Assembly: GCA_016281085.1 (NCBI GenBank)
Contig: JAEEHY010000002.1
Location: forward strand, 1-35,742
DNA from: Lachnospiraceae bacterium
GTDB lineage: Bacteria; Bacillota; Clostridia; Lachnospirales; Lachnospiraceae
Direction of reading: 5' to 3'
DNA length: 35,742 nt
The notes below the pieces were generated by a model. The model was not told where the DNA came from. It was given only the letters and a program-made list of their open reading frames with translations, and ran no database searches. The position numbers and the translations under genes are program-made. The first letter of the stretch is position 1, and each line of letters opens with the position of its first letter. Positions 26,301 through 33,324 of the stretch are shown one piece after another.

Positions 26301-27640
26301 ATTACTCTTTGCCCTCCAACTTCAGGCGTTGTTATAACCACCTCATTGATTTCTTCATATGTCCTGAGTAGTGCCTCTATTTCGGCCGGTTCTATCCTGA
26401 CACCTCGTATTTTGACCTGTCTGTCAGCTCTACCGAAATATTCAAATATCCCATCACTGTTCCTGAGCACCAGATCGCCGGAATGATACATCCGCTCGTA
26501 ACCGGGCTTATCCGAGAAAGGATTTGCCGTAAAGGACTTTTCTGTAAGCTCAGGTCTGTTAAGATATCCATATGCAACATGAGGTCCTGCAATACACAAT
26601 TCTCCAACCGTATTATCCGCAGCCTCAAGACCGTTTTCATCTACGACATACAGTTCTACTTCATCAACCGCTCTTCCTATAGGTACCTTCTCCGGATAAT
26701 CCTTCTCCACCGCAAAAATAGTAGTATACAGAGTGCATTCGGCAGGGCCGTAGTCATTGTGTAATATATAACCCTTTGGAGGAACAACAGATATTAATGC
26801 TTCTCCTCCAACAGTCAAATGTCTGAGGGAATGATTGTCAATAGTCATTGCGAACTGACGTCCCAACTGGGTAGTCATTGTAAGATGTGTGATCCTGTTA
26901 TTCTCCAGAAATGAATTCAGGGTCGAAAGATCGGTTCTCAGTTCTTCGGGTATAATATAAACAGAAGCTCCCGCAGTAAGCGGTAACAGGAGCTCAACTA
27001 TCGCAAGATCGAAAACATAGCTTGCATGCTGTCCCATCCTGCAATCGGAATTAACATCATAATATTTGAGATGCCATCTGCATGCGGAATAAATATTTCC
27101 GTGAGTCAGAATTATCCCTTTGGGAACGCCGGTGGTTCCGGATGTATACAATATTACAAAACGGTCATCGCCGCTCATATCTTCCCATATATCTTCCGCC
27201 GGCTCGGGCAACGAGGCTATATCCTCCATGTATAGTAATTCCGGCTTCGCTTTTTCAAAATCCGAACAATCTATTAGGTACTCAAGTTCCCTTGAAACTA
27301 TAACAACAGATGCATCCGCATCTTCTATCATGAACCTTATCCTATCCACAGGATGAGAAGCATCAAGCGGCTGATAAGCTCCTCCGGCCCTCAGTACACC
27401 CAATGCAGCTATAGACATATACTCACATCGCGGCACCAAAACAGGAACCACATCTCCGTGTTTTATACCATGATCCTTTAAATAAGCTGCCAATTTTCCG
27501 CTTATGTTGTCCAGTTCAGAATATGTATAACGATTATTCTTATATATCAAAGCCGACCGATCACCAAATTCTCTTATTGAATTCCTGATCCACGGAATAA
27601 TTGATTCTTTCTCATTTTGACAATATACTTCCCGTGACAT
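17306..27640 (-). CDS. Three-module nonribosomal peptide synthetase (A-T-C-A-T-E-C-A-T-TE)
   Basis: The 3444-residue synthetase is built as A1 (13-500), T1 (Ser547), C1 (609-1040; HHIINDG), A2 (1050-1570), T2 (GGDSI, Ser1619), E (1670-2100; HHYVIDEVSW, RTVGWFT, FNYLGG), C2 (2128-2560; HHCILDG), A3 (2575-3075), T3 (GGSSI, Ser3118) and TE (3165-3444; GYSQGG with Ser3259, His3423). It starts with an A domain and ends with a TE, so a free tripeptide with a D-configured second residue is expected, linear or cyclised. By hand alignment to GrsA the specificity residues are DLVTTGDLYK, DQWSDGTVNK and DAQICGDVNK; I recognise none of them. The usual catalytic Asp of the TE is Glu3286. The start at 27640 has AAGGAG seven bases upstream; an ATG two codons earlier is too close to it. 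No tailoring enzyme or phosphopantetheinyl transferase is nearby. Confidence 0.96.
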   Translation of the reverse strand: MSREVYCQNEKESIIPWIRNSIREFGDRSALIYKNNRYTYSELDNISGKLAAYLKDHGIKHGDVVPVLVPRCEYMSIAALGVLRAGGAYQPLDASHPVDRIRFMIEDADASVVIVSRELEYLIDCSDFEKAKPELLYMEDIASLPEPAEDIWEDMSGDDRFVILYTSGTTGVPKGIILTHGNIYSACRWHLKYYDVNSDCRMGQHASYVFDLAIVELLLPLTAGASVYIIPEELRTDLSTLNSFLENNRITHLTMTTQLGRQFAMTIDNHSLRHLTVGGEALISVVPPKGYILHNDYGPAECTLYTTIFAVEKDYPEKVPIGRAVDEVELYVVDENGLEAADNTVGELCIAGPHVAYGYLNRPELTEKSFTANPFSDKPGYERMYHSGDLVLRNSDGIFEYFGRADRQVKIRGVRIEPAEIEALLRTYEEINEVVITTPEVGGQRVIAAYYLADKELDSKLLEEFVLTYKPSYMCPSFFVRINEIPLNTNGKVDQKKLPIPSFEMYKAVYEEPVNDTEKILSRIYAEILKTDHIGRNDDFMLIGGNSILIAGLIYRIEKELSVRLSIRDVMENSVVSALGSKICEMKKDGNNVPEEMMSDEALPESESYDVSMAQERIYTAQNLLEDDDPTYLLSAVIHTEKDLDDDSIKMVLARLFEAHESLRTGFHMTEEGLVQKINEADEAWIKRAVDESRTDKKPSGFKLDKAPLFRWKYDNRSLTLYWHHIINDGVGISMFAQEFVSCYNGSEPEENRIHQKEYAAFERKQRTSGTYDKGLEFWKKLLAQYDDIHELQLVQDGIYSASERKQAGHEYGNAGRQLSERLDEFCKGNGVTPYMFLMTSYLLLLYKYSGQRRFITGTVMDGRSEQLTERMQGMFVSTIPVIVDISEGITFLELLEQIKNRILDCHRFKSIALEDIAEGFASLGGYVRTSHDHLLFDSLFTMRDFETKLQDIDGKKAWITFPEDEMPMYDLTLETGRDEEGYNYFFEYDTGLYTEESVHMMSEHYVNLIENCIEGPEQNVDMISMTDDKEVRELLRLAKDDECPFIQDTVITRIENRVKETPDKTALLFKDETVSYADLWNRSGRIAVDLVNAYEDSEAGNRLHDVDVAEDGNKERRVMLIAERSTGMISSILGILRSGAGYVPVSPEYPEERIRYVLKDCRPDALIICGCELPAGIKKQTDRMKIKVIDVQPVGSGQKNGTKEAYENTKLPAITMQQIAYMIYTSGTTGEPKGVVVEHKQLSGMLDAYGQVYGINSDDTVLQFANYVFDQSVWDIFHILTIGGTLCLITQELNKDPEALVSYCETRGVTVASLTPGYLRLLSPEKFKSLRILDVGGEAPDRSLLEMWSAGRTVFNTYGPTETTVNASSYVFAQNGVIGNKAFSARENVPIGRPAPGVSIYIMNKDKLCGFGVPGELCIAGTQVARGYFNRPELTAEKFGNDPFGNGRMYRSGDLARMMPDGNIEFMNRMDDQVKIRGYRIELGEVEAALRSFSAVRNAVVVLKDNNGEKLLCGYFIPEKDSDADILTIREELEKKIPAYMVPSVFIPVKEFVLTVNGKINRNLLPDPSEAVSIQIQAQDYQAPVTREERDCCRAFEKILGISNISVADNFLSLGGDSIKAIRIVSLLRERGYSVDAATILKSHTIKGLAAVVKRTGNISYLEYETVRPTPVMRMFVSADMPEPSYYNQSAVFIINGVTDTKALEWAINGLIYCHGMLRMYLKDDGRPGIRRRDEMPPFELSVYKGLSEKEREEMMNSIHSSLDPDNGIVFGAAVFEDTVKSRLFLTFHHYVIDEVSWDIIFEDINILYEHARSSRAYEKKYEKALRLLKKGTVSFGEWSESLWKYRDSDAFSAEGEYWTEVHNRIETEKKKLNKWKEMYMRTDGISEHGYGIASGYVDREATDRLFELSDKRYGARVDALLAAVLAKTVFDTDGSNILLFQMESHGRAEARILPKTDRTVGWFTAVYPILIGAFTGIDDQITEMKEVLAAIPNSGIGYGLMYDDLTDMGGLVFNYLGGRKEEQNSVIQWSEESSGTEISPLNVDPKTISVNIRDTKQGLKIECIYDLVFDKKKIDSLIENYESSLRTLADTVMDTKRIYTPSDLCADRLLSKDEWDIVTKKYSPWDIEVISSLTPLQQGMLYRHLAEPDSGAYLLQDRLTIKGEWSLINFRTALRALFIRYDALRIRIMYNGLSEPVQIVLKEGAIKPEIVRIPGKDMDEVIADDLRRGINPAKDPMLRVTFTEEPGRNTVWDKELLITTHHCILDGWSFPILIDTLVNYYQMLLRGVSGSALFAMAGKERHRDCSYADFLRSRGNISVHEKIGAWNKYLDGIDEGTSLMHVNSTENAGNAAGFVTFPISGQKKECIQRFAEKYRITTGCFFGCIWGILLGFENNTKEVIFGETVSGRENGPEGIINAVGMFINTVPVRIRLDDNKYVSEIFRQRQEDYYTMQSVLDAPLDKIGSDGVKASDLIRSLYVYENYPESDTDGGSYVLDMLHEEVDYPISVSVEEGNGFTISIQYDTGSYDRRYIDLLAGRYINIIDQVISDRDIKMSALGRIPADERRTMLGQVAGVRADFGKQTVLDMIYEKVVQTPDAVAVAEADRVLSYHELWEQSCLLAERIGYGEERFIALYTDRGAPMMTAMLAVLIAGAAYVPLDPSYPDERIRYIMNDCGAKVVIRNVNAGTDERDDLFAVLGTKVIDVLDEKTVAQKVTEVNMEYPWNKHGLTGNRLAYMIYTSGTAGEPKGVEVEHGALVQMVRSNIEYYGPFDTAVLQAANYVFDASVQEIFVTLASGGTVCTIPVKMLRSAEETAKFCKDKGVRIIITTNALLQALDPEQFDDLRLVCVGGDAANVETFAAWSAHTDMLVNDYGPTEGCVNATVHKYTGDDKTVVPIGMPYKGKRVFIMQGNELCGIGQKGEICIGGTGLARGYHNRDEMNRLMFTDNPYEDGLIYHTGDIGAFGLDEELRFLGRKDDQIKIRGYRIETGEIENCIRKYDKVSEVAVISRKEGKRESYLAAYVVAGDEIDMGQLRNYLYKNLPSYMVPAFIINMKELPLTSSGKLDIKSLPVMTEQAGYTAPVGYFEQFAAKLFEKILGVEHVGRNDSFFELGGSSIDLMKLVSGLGRYNISVTDVAAAPTPLLLGERMLDEWNGRERKGSGIMLLKEGNEDRPTIFCIPPSGGMSLCYMPVIEEIGHEGRIFGLSDDKYNKFDRMSFEELSEYDVFSENLWEDTVKKYTDCVSEVFKDGDILVGYSQGGNAAHSVAMSLEKQGFTIGKIIMLECVPPSQEGTMDNDTERFERLKTAVAIFTGSSVDRDDETFSEETEDVVYLKNELKTLMGEDAAETLLKSLYETYLVYSSNVCNALRIKGKVNAEIDSIILTEELSFDSGYALLETDPWLERSQSRGKSYGIFGNDNDHLVFLSKYKIYISEIVKNEILK

Positions 27641-27651
27641 TATCATGCTCC

Positions 27652-28821
27652 TTAATCGTCGTTGCGGTAAATATAATCAACCATCTGAAGATTTTCAAAT
27701 GAAATATCAAATCCTATTCTCTGTGCGGTAGTAAAGTTTACTCCTATCTGCGGCGTTGCTTCACAGACCATGTCCAACTCATCAAACGGAACTCCCTCTT
27801 CGTTGTATCTGCGGATCTGTTTTATCATATGGTTTGCAGATTCTTCACAGTCTGTAAGTGTTATTCCAAACAATGCTCCACACTGTACGGGGAGTAACTC
27901 ATCCTGCGCGATAGTCTTTATACCTGAAGGTATGACATAATCGTCAAGTAATTCCTGCATTTTTTCTTCATAATCAATCGATGCGACCGTTATCAGCAGA
28001 CAATCCACCCCATTGTTGACGAGCCTTCGATATGCCTGCTTTAATTCACTGTAATACCTGTCATAATCATCATCGCTGACAGGTTCATCAACATGTTCAT
28101 ACAAAACTTCAAAACCGTATTCGGATGCTTTCTTCTCTACAACATCTATTGCCGAATAAATATATGCATCCTCCGAATCTTCATAAACAACGCCGAGCTT
28201 CTTAAAACCAAGAAATTTATATCCCGCATCAAGCTGTCTTACATAAGAAGTCTGATCGACCAGCGCAAATGAACGGTCATCAAACCGCTCGGTCTCACTC
28301 TTGACTATCTGCGATGCAATAGGATCCCCCGAGAACATGTTCATAAATTTATTCTTTTTCTCATGCTCCGCCAGATACACACCTGAAGCAGTACCCATTG
28401 ACAGAGTTATATCCACATCATCCCTGTTGGCTACCTTCTCATATTCCGATTCATCCATCTCATCAAGATCAAAGAATGCCTCTTTTACAAACTGATAACG
28501 TGCCCCTTTTACATTTGCATCGCATATGTCATTCCATAATTTTCGTGTATCGCCCGTTTCCAGAGTATTCTCAAAATTTATATTTTCATATTTGCTCCTG
28601 AATTCCGGAGCAATACTACCCTCTTCCACCAACTCAAGTGCCATATCAAGCAAAAGCTGTGTAAACGACCCATATTCCTCACTCTCCACGTACCCAAACC
28701 GTATACTGCCGCCGGCTTTGTTCTGGTTTGACACATCTGCAGCCTCTGCACTCGTAAAGAATGTTGTCATCATAAGGCATATACTGCATATTAAAGCAAT
28801 TATCTTCGTTCTTCTATTCAT
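27652..28821 (-). CDS. Secreted ABC-type substrate-binding protein (ABC_sub_bind family)
   Basis: This 389-residue protein has a signal peptide ending in SAEA before ADVS, without a lipobox Cys, so it is predicted to be cut by signal peptidase I rather than lipidated. The rest looks like a two-lobed periplasmic-binding fold of the PF04392 type. The clearest marks are KKLGVVYEDSEDAY near the middle and TPQIGVNFTTAQRIGFDIS near the C-terminus. GTAGGAG lies eight bases before the ATG. It sits between the sensor-fused MFS protein and the NRPS, with gaps of 36 and 11 bases. No ABC permease or ATPase for it is encoded here. It more likely delivers a ligand to the extracytoplasmic domains of the MFS protein or of a phosphatase. 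That role is inferred from position only. Confidence 0.85.
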   Translation of the reverse strand: MNRRTKIIALICSICLMMTTFFTSAEAADVSNQNKAGGSIRFGYVESEEYGSFTQLLLDMALELVEEGSIAPEFRSKYENINFENTLETGDTRKLWNDICDANVKGARYQFVKEAFFDLDEMDESEYEKVANRDDVDITLSMGTASGVYLAEHEKKNKFMNMFSGDPIASQIVKSETERFDDRSFALVDQTSYVRQLDAGYKFLGFKKLGVVYEDSEDAYIYSAIDVVEKKASEYGFEVLYEHVDEPVSDDDYDRYYSELKQAYRRLVNNGVDCLLITVASIDYEEKMQELLDDYVIPSGIKTIAQDELLPVQCGALFGITLTDCEESANHMIKQIRRYNEEGVPFDELDMVCEATPQIGVNFTTAQRIGFDISFENLQMVDYIYRNDD

Positions 28822-28857
28822 GTTTACTGCTCCTACCTCATATAATCGTTCATATGC

Positions 28858-31089
28858 TCACCCTGCATTTTTATTTGCCGGACCATATTTTTTTGTAAAA
28901 TACAAAACTGAAAACCCATATACTACTGTACCTATCAGCAACGTGATCACTATAACACCTGTAGCTCTTGCAGCTCCCATGGAAAGACGTGATGTTATCG
29001 CAACAGGTCCGATCACCATTGCCAACTTGCCGAATACCATCTGAAGAAGAGTACTATGCTCGGTCTCTGTCCCATTGACATGATCCAATGCCGAATCAAT
29101 AGCAACCATTCCAAAGCAATCCCACAGACTTGTAAGTATTACTCCCAATACCGCCGCCCACATACTTGATGTTATAACAAACAGTCCGATACTTATGGTC
29201 TGCATCGTCATATACAATATCATAGATGCACGTATTTTCAGTCTCTTCATAACCCACTCCGATATCGGATCCGTCAGATAGGCTATCAACATGAAATTTA
29301 CCATCAACATTCCTGATACCATCGAATTCGATAAATTCATTTCATCTCCGAAGAGCGGAAATGTATATTCGACAAAAAGAGAGGCCATATAAAGAGGTAT
29401 CACGGCAAATATCATAAAAATCCGCACCTGTGGAAAACGAAGCTCTCTAAGAGCTATTGCAAAGCTGAGCTTATTCTCCTTTTCTTTCTGTGCCGGAAAG
29501 CCTGCAAAATAAATGAGAAACAGGCATAATACTCCAATCGCTGCTCCCGTCAGAAATACTGCTGTGTATGAGGTCACATCCGCAATAAGTCCACCGATAA
29601 CGACACCACAGCTTACGCCCAGATTGATCGCGGCCATATACTCAACAAGCAGCTTGTTGTGCATTTCCTTATCCTTCTGTGACGCTGCATACAGCCTTAT
29701 CGCATTTACAATGATTCCATCGCAAAAGCCGTAAATAAAACGCGCTATTATGAGAAAAATCAGATTTGGAGCAAATGCGCACATGATATATCCGAATATT
29801 CCCGCTATGATTCCACCCATAAGAGTTTTCTTCATTCCGATTCTTTCGATCATCGCACTACATCCGAACAGACCTATCAGCAATGATATCGAAAACATGG
29901 TATTAGGCATACCTCCGAGGAATGAGTATTGGTCGGAAATCTCCATGGCTATAAACATCTTGTTACTGTATATCGAAAAGAAACCGCTGTCCAACGAAAA
30001 GGCAATTCCCTGGGCAAATACAAACATACGGAAACCCGGCACATATAAATTTCCCTCATTTCGCCTGCCTTTATATTCCATATTTTTCGTTATGAAATTT
30101 ACCGATTCAGTACTCATGAATACCGTTATAAAGAGCAGGATTATAATATCTACCGCATTGTTTATACGTTTACTCTTTATATAATCCCGGTCATTTTCAC
30201 ATACTATATATTTCTTTTGGCCTGACTCACCCTTTATATCAATTGAATAACAGCTTTGATTGGCTGATGTCTGTTGAGTTTCATCCGAAATATATATAGC
30301 TGACAATTCAGGGATATCCCCGCAAAGCTTCTCAAGATATTCGTCCAGACCTGTTATTTCTTCGTATCTTACTCCTTTTTCCACAACCTTATTTATATCA
30401 TTCTCAATAGAACGGGATGTCATTGCAGAAATCCTGATCAGCGATATCAAAAACGAATCGTCTACCCTCTGCATCGAGATGGCTCCCAATGCTATCTGTG
30501 AAATAAGGAGGATCACTATACTCGTTACACGCATACGCTTAAAGCCGATACCCTGTGATGAGGCAACAGCACAGACTATTATAGCAGCCACGGCAATACC
30601 AAACAGAATATAAGTATCTATACGAATAATATATCTTATATATGCTGCAGTAGCAGCCTCTATCTCACTTTTATCTATCTTTAGAACTATCTCACCACCA
30701 TCAAAATCCACAAATGCGTATACACCATCATTCCTTATGGTGTATTCCTCATCAGGGGTCGTCCTGCGTACAGAATCGGTTATATCTCCCACTGCTTCTA
30801 TTCTGTCACCGTCACTATTGACAACTTCTACTCCACTTATATCTCCCGGCAGATCCAAAATATCGTTCATAAGCTCGCTCAATCCAAAGAACTTATCAAT
30901 AGGCTTGCCAAAGCTGAGTGCATAATTAAGCTTTCTCACCATACTTGCGGCATTAAGTACACCTCCATGTACAGCAGTATCAGCCTGAACCTTACGATAA
31001 GACATGGTAGTCAGAGCCGTAGTAAACGCAGTCATTACTATTCCCAATATTAGTATCGAAAGTACTACTCTATCCTTTTTGATCTTCAT
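28858..31089 (-). CDS. MFS transporter with N-terminal double sensor region
   Basis: The 743 residues divide in two. Residues 350-740 are a 12-helix major facilitator protein with the loop motif MIERIGMKKTLMGG and a following helix pattern usual for drug or sugar exporters. Residues 1-345 add four helices (about 8-27, 158-176, 188-204, 311-328) enclosing two extracytoplasmic regions (about 30-155 and 205-310) that resemble receptor sensor domains. The whole may be a transporter gated by, or converted into, a receptor. AAGGG lies eight bases before the ATG, and an extended -10 promoter is about 35 bases upstream. It is the first gene of the run leading to the NRPS, so it could export the product, sense it, or confer resistance. 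Substrate unknown. Confidence 0.85.
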   Translation of the reverse strand: MKIKKDRVVLSILILGIVMTAFTTALTTMSYRKVQADTAVHGGVLNAASMVRKLNYALSFGKPIDKFFGLSELMNDILDLPGDISGVEVVNSDGDRIEAVGDITDSVRRTTPDEEYTIRNDGVYAFVDFDGGEIVLKIDKSEIEAATAAYIRYIIRIDTYILFGIAVAAIIVCAVASSQGIGFKRMRVTSIVILLISQIALGAISMQRVDDSFLISLIRISAMTSRSIENDINKVVEKGVRYEEITGLDEYLEKLCGDIPELSAIYISDETQQTSANQSCYSIDIKGESGQKKYIVCENDRDYIKSKRINNAVDIIILLFITVFMSTESVNFITKNMEYKGRRNEGNLYVPGFRMFVFAQGIAFSLDSGFFSIYSNKMFIAMEISDQYSFLGGMPNTMFSISLLIGLFGCSAMIERIGMKKTLMGGIIAGIFGYIMCAFAPNLIFLIIARFIYGFCDGIIVNAIRLYAASQKDKEMHNKLLVEYMAAINLGVSCGVVIGGLIADVTSYTAVFLTGAAIGVLCLFLIYFAGFPAQKEKENKLSFAIALRELRFPQVRIFMIFAVIPLYMASLFVEYTFPLFGDEMNLSNSMVSGMLMVNFMLIAYLTDPISEWVMKRLKIRASMILYMTMQTISIGLFVITSSMWAAVLGVILTSLWDCFGMVAIDSALDHVNGTETEHSTLLQMVFGKLAMVIGPVAITSRLSMGAARATGVIVITLLIGTVVYGFSVLYFTKKYGPANKNAG

Positions 31090-31123
31090 GTATTTATCCC
31101 TTCCGGCAAAATAATCTTTGTCA

Positions 31124-31132
31124 ATTATACCA
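31124..31132 (-). promoter_or_regulatory. Extended -10 promoter of the MFS-NRPS-exporter operon
   Basis: TGGTATAAT on the minus strand is a consensus extended -10, placed between a terminator and the MFS start, with a leader of about 30 bases. The -35 position (TTTATT at 17 bases) is weak. Confidence 0.6.
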
Positions 31133-31140
31133 TACTTTGT

Positions 31141-31177
31141 AACAATAATAAAGAGTTCGACTCATGTCAAACTCTTT
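31141..31177 (-). terminator. Terminator at the end of the SpoIIE phosphatase gene
   Basis: AAAGAGTT...AACTCTTT forms an 8-bp stem extended by three more pairs (one G-T) around a six-base loop at 31150-31177, followed on the minus strand by ATTATTGTT. The hairpin overlaps the last codons and stop codon of the upstream phosphatase gene. Confidence 0.6.
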
Positions 31178-33297
31178 ATTCTCAATGCCAGCATCGTCAG
31201 ATCGTCAAATTGTGGGGCATTTTTGACAAATGCATCTACATTTTTTCTCACCTTGCTCAGCAGTTCCTCCGGATTTTCCCTGTAATTCCTCCTAAGCACT
31301 CTCTCAAGTCTTTCCGTTGTATACAATTCCTCTCTGCTGTTTGTCGCCTCGGGAACACCGTCTGTATACAGGAATATCATATCATTTTGCTTGAGCTGTA
31401 TTTCATTCTCAGGATAAACAGTATTATCCATGGCGGCAAGCGGCAGCTTTTTCTTTGACGGCATGATCATCTCCACGCTTCCGTCCTCATGCATAATGTA
31501 CGGATTCTCATGTCCTGCATCGGCATATCTGAGCCTGCCGAGCTCAAGGTCCACAATACCCAGCCAGGCAGTGACAAACATTTCCTGGCTGTTACCCTCG
31601 TACAATCTTTCATTTGCCATCCTGAGCACATCTCCTGCGCCAACACCTGTCATGGCGATATTTTTGATAAGGGTTTTTGCAACCACCATAAACAACGCAG
31701 CAGGAACTCCCTTTCCCGAAACATCAGCCATCACTATTGCAAGATTATTGTCATCAACAAAAAAGAAATCATAGAAATCTCCACCGACCTCCTTGGCAGG
31801 AGTCATCCTTGCATAGATATCAATCTCCTCACGGTCCGGAAACGGCGGGAAAACACTTGGAAGCATGGCTGCCTGAATTCGTGCCGCAACGGAAAGTTCG
31901 GCTCCTATCCTCTCCTTCTCTGCCGTGATCCTGGTTATATCATCAATATAACTCTTCATGCGTTCAGTCATCGATCCAAATGACTCGGCAAGCGTCTGAA
32001 CCTCATCTCCCGTATCCATTTCCCATGAAAAGTCAAGATTGTCTCCCTCGATCTTCCTTACACTTCTCGTAAGCTTCGTTATAGGCTCCGTCAGCACATG
32101 AGACAGTCTCACCGATGCAAAATAAGATATTATTGCAATCAGAAGGAAAAGGGTACAGAGTATTGCCAATGAAGCAAAAACGGAGGTATGCACGAATTCC
32201 CTCTGATGCTCACTGCTTCTGTCAAGCGCACCCAAAAGATCTTCCGTAGGCTCCATAACCTCGTTTGCAGGAAGTACCGCAAGATAGGTCCAGCCTACAG
32301 TCTCCATCGGAGAATAACCGACGAAATAATCACCGTCATCAAGTGTGATCCTCACCACATCGGTTTTACCTTCAAGTGCAGCTCCGACTATCCCGGCGAG
32401 CTGAACATTACCGCTTTTTCTAAGATCATGTTCCGGATCTAAGCTGACCTTCAGTTCACCATCCTCGCTGCCGGAGAACAAAACCTGTCCCTCACCATTG
32501 ATTATACAGGCGTAACCGCCTCTTCCTATCTCATAACGGTCTACCTTTGATCTCACGGAATCAAGTTTTAATCCCGCACCGGCAACTCCCTTAAACACTC
32601 CGTTGATATATACGGGAGAAGCACAGGAGATAGCAGGTTCACCGCTGTCAGCATCTTCTATGATGTCGGTAAACACAGTTTTGCCACTTTCGACCGCAAG
32701 CTTGTACCACGGCCTTTCCCTGCCCTCAAAACAGAGTGATCCGTCATCCTCTTCAAGATTATATTCGGATACTTTTTCCGTACAAAGGAATATTCCGGAT
32801 TCCGTCTGGAAAAAAATAGCCGACATCGAAGCGTCTGATTTGAAAAAAGCCTTCATCACGCCCTGCATATTGGCAATAAGAGCAAGCTCCTGCTGTATCT
32901 TCTCGGAAGCCGGATCAACACCATCCCCGTATGCCGCATATGTGACCACTTTCCCCATATCACGTTCGTAGTACGTTTCAAGAACTGCATCTCCGTATCT
33001 GTCAGGCGATAAATATATGTCGGCCGCATTATCGGTTATTGTATTAACAGCCCTGAAGAAATCCGCGAAATCCTCATCGGCTTCATACGCACGGCTCGTA
33101 GCAGACTCAAGCAGAAATTCCATCGCCTGTGTGCTCATGGATTCCTCCGATATGGCTTCGATCTTTTCGCCTGTCTGTTTATTGCCGTCATTGATACGTC
33201 TCTGGACGATGATGGTCTGGAACAGTATCAGCAAACATACAATTACCAGTATTCCGTCCGAAACAAACAAAATTGTACGCAGTATCTTCTTTCTCAA
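31162..33297 (-). CDS. Membrane SpoIIE-type serine phosphatase with double Cache sensor and HAMP
   Basis: The 711-residue protein has a membrane helix (8-31), a large extracytoplasmic region (32-370) matching dCache_1 in layout (RPWYKLAV, SPVYINGVFKGVAGAGL, GYSPMETVGWTYLAVLP), and a second helix (371-393). A HAMP domain (395-450), a coiled coil and a SpoIIE/PP2C domain (490-708) follow. Metal-binding Asp507, Asp510 and Asp525 lie in GGDFYD and MADVSGKG, with DGVPEATN and QFDD further on. The start codon is TTG with GAGGAG about nine bases upstream; no ATG fits better. It follows trmD by 27 bases and is probably co-transcribed with it. A hairpin ends the unit. It is a paralog of the phosphatase at 15463-17265 in the catalytic half; the sensors differ. 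The output partner is not in the window. Confidence 0.93.
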   Translation of the reverse strand: MRKKILRTILFVSDGILVIVCLLILFQTIIVQRRINDGNKQTGEKIEAISEESMSTQAMEFLLESATSRAYEADEDFADFFRAVNTITDNAADIYLSPDRYGDAVLETYYERDMGKVVTYAAYGDGVDPASEKIQQELALIANMQGVMKAFFKSDASMSAIFFQTESGIFLCTEKVSEYNLEEDDGSLCFEGRERPWYKLAVESGKTVFTDIIEDADSGEPAISCASPVYINGVFKGVAGAGLKLDSVRSKVDRYEIGRGGYACIINGEGQVLFSGSEDGELKVSLDPEHDLRKSGNVQLAGIVGAALEGKTDVVRITLDDGDYFVGYSPMETVGWTYLAVLPANEVMEPTEDLLGALDRSSEHQREFVHTSVFASLAILCTLFLLIAIISYFASVRLSHVLTEPITKLTRSVRKIEGDNLDFSWEMDTGDEVQTLAESFGSMTERMKSYIDDITRITAEKERIGAELSVAARIQAAMLPSVFPPFPDREEIDIYARMTPAKEVGGDFYDFFFVDDNNLAIVMADVSGKGVPAALFMVVAKTLIKNIAMTGVGAGDVLRMANERLYEGNSQEMFVTAWLGIVDLELGRLRYADAGHENPYIMHEDGSVEMIMPSKKKLPLAAMDNTVYPENEIQLKQNDMIFLYTDGVPEATNSREELYTTERLERVLRRNYRENPEELLSKVRKNVDAFVKNAPQFDDLTMLALRIKSLT

Positions 33298-33324
33298 CTT
33301 ATACAGCTCCTCTTACACTCTAAT

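Noticed and set aside
25466-26371. Plus-strand reading frame of 301 codons
   Set aside because: It is the antisense of the NRPS A1/T1/C1 region, which shows clear domain motifs on the minus strand.
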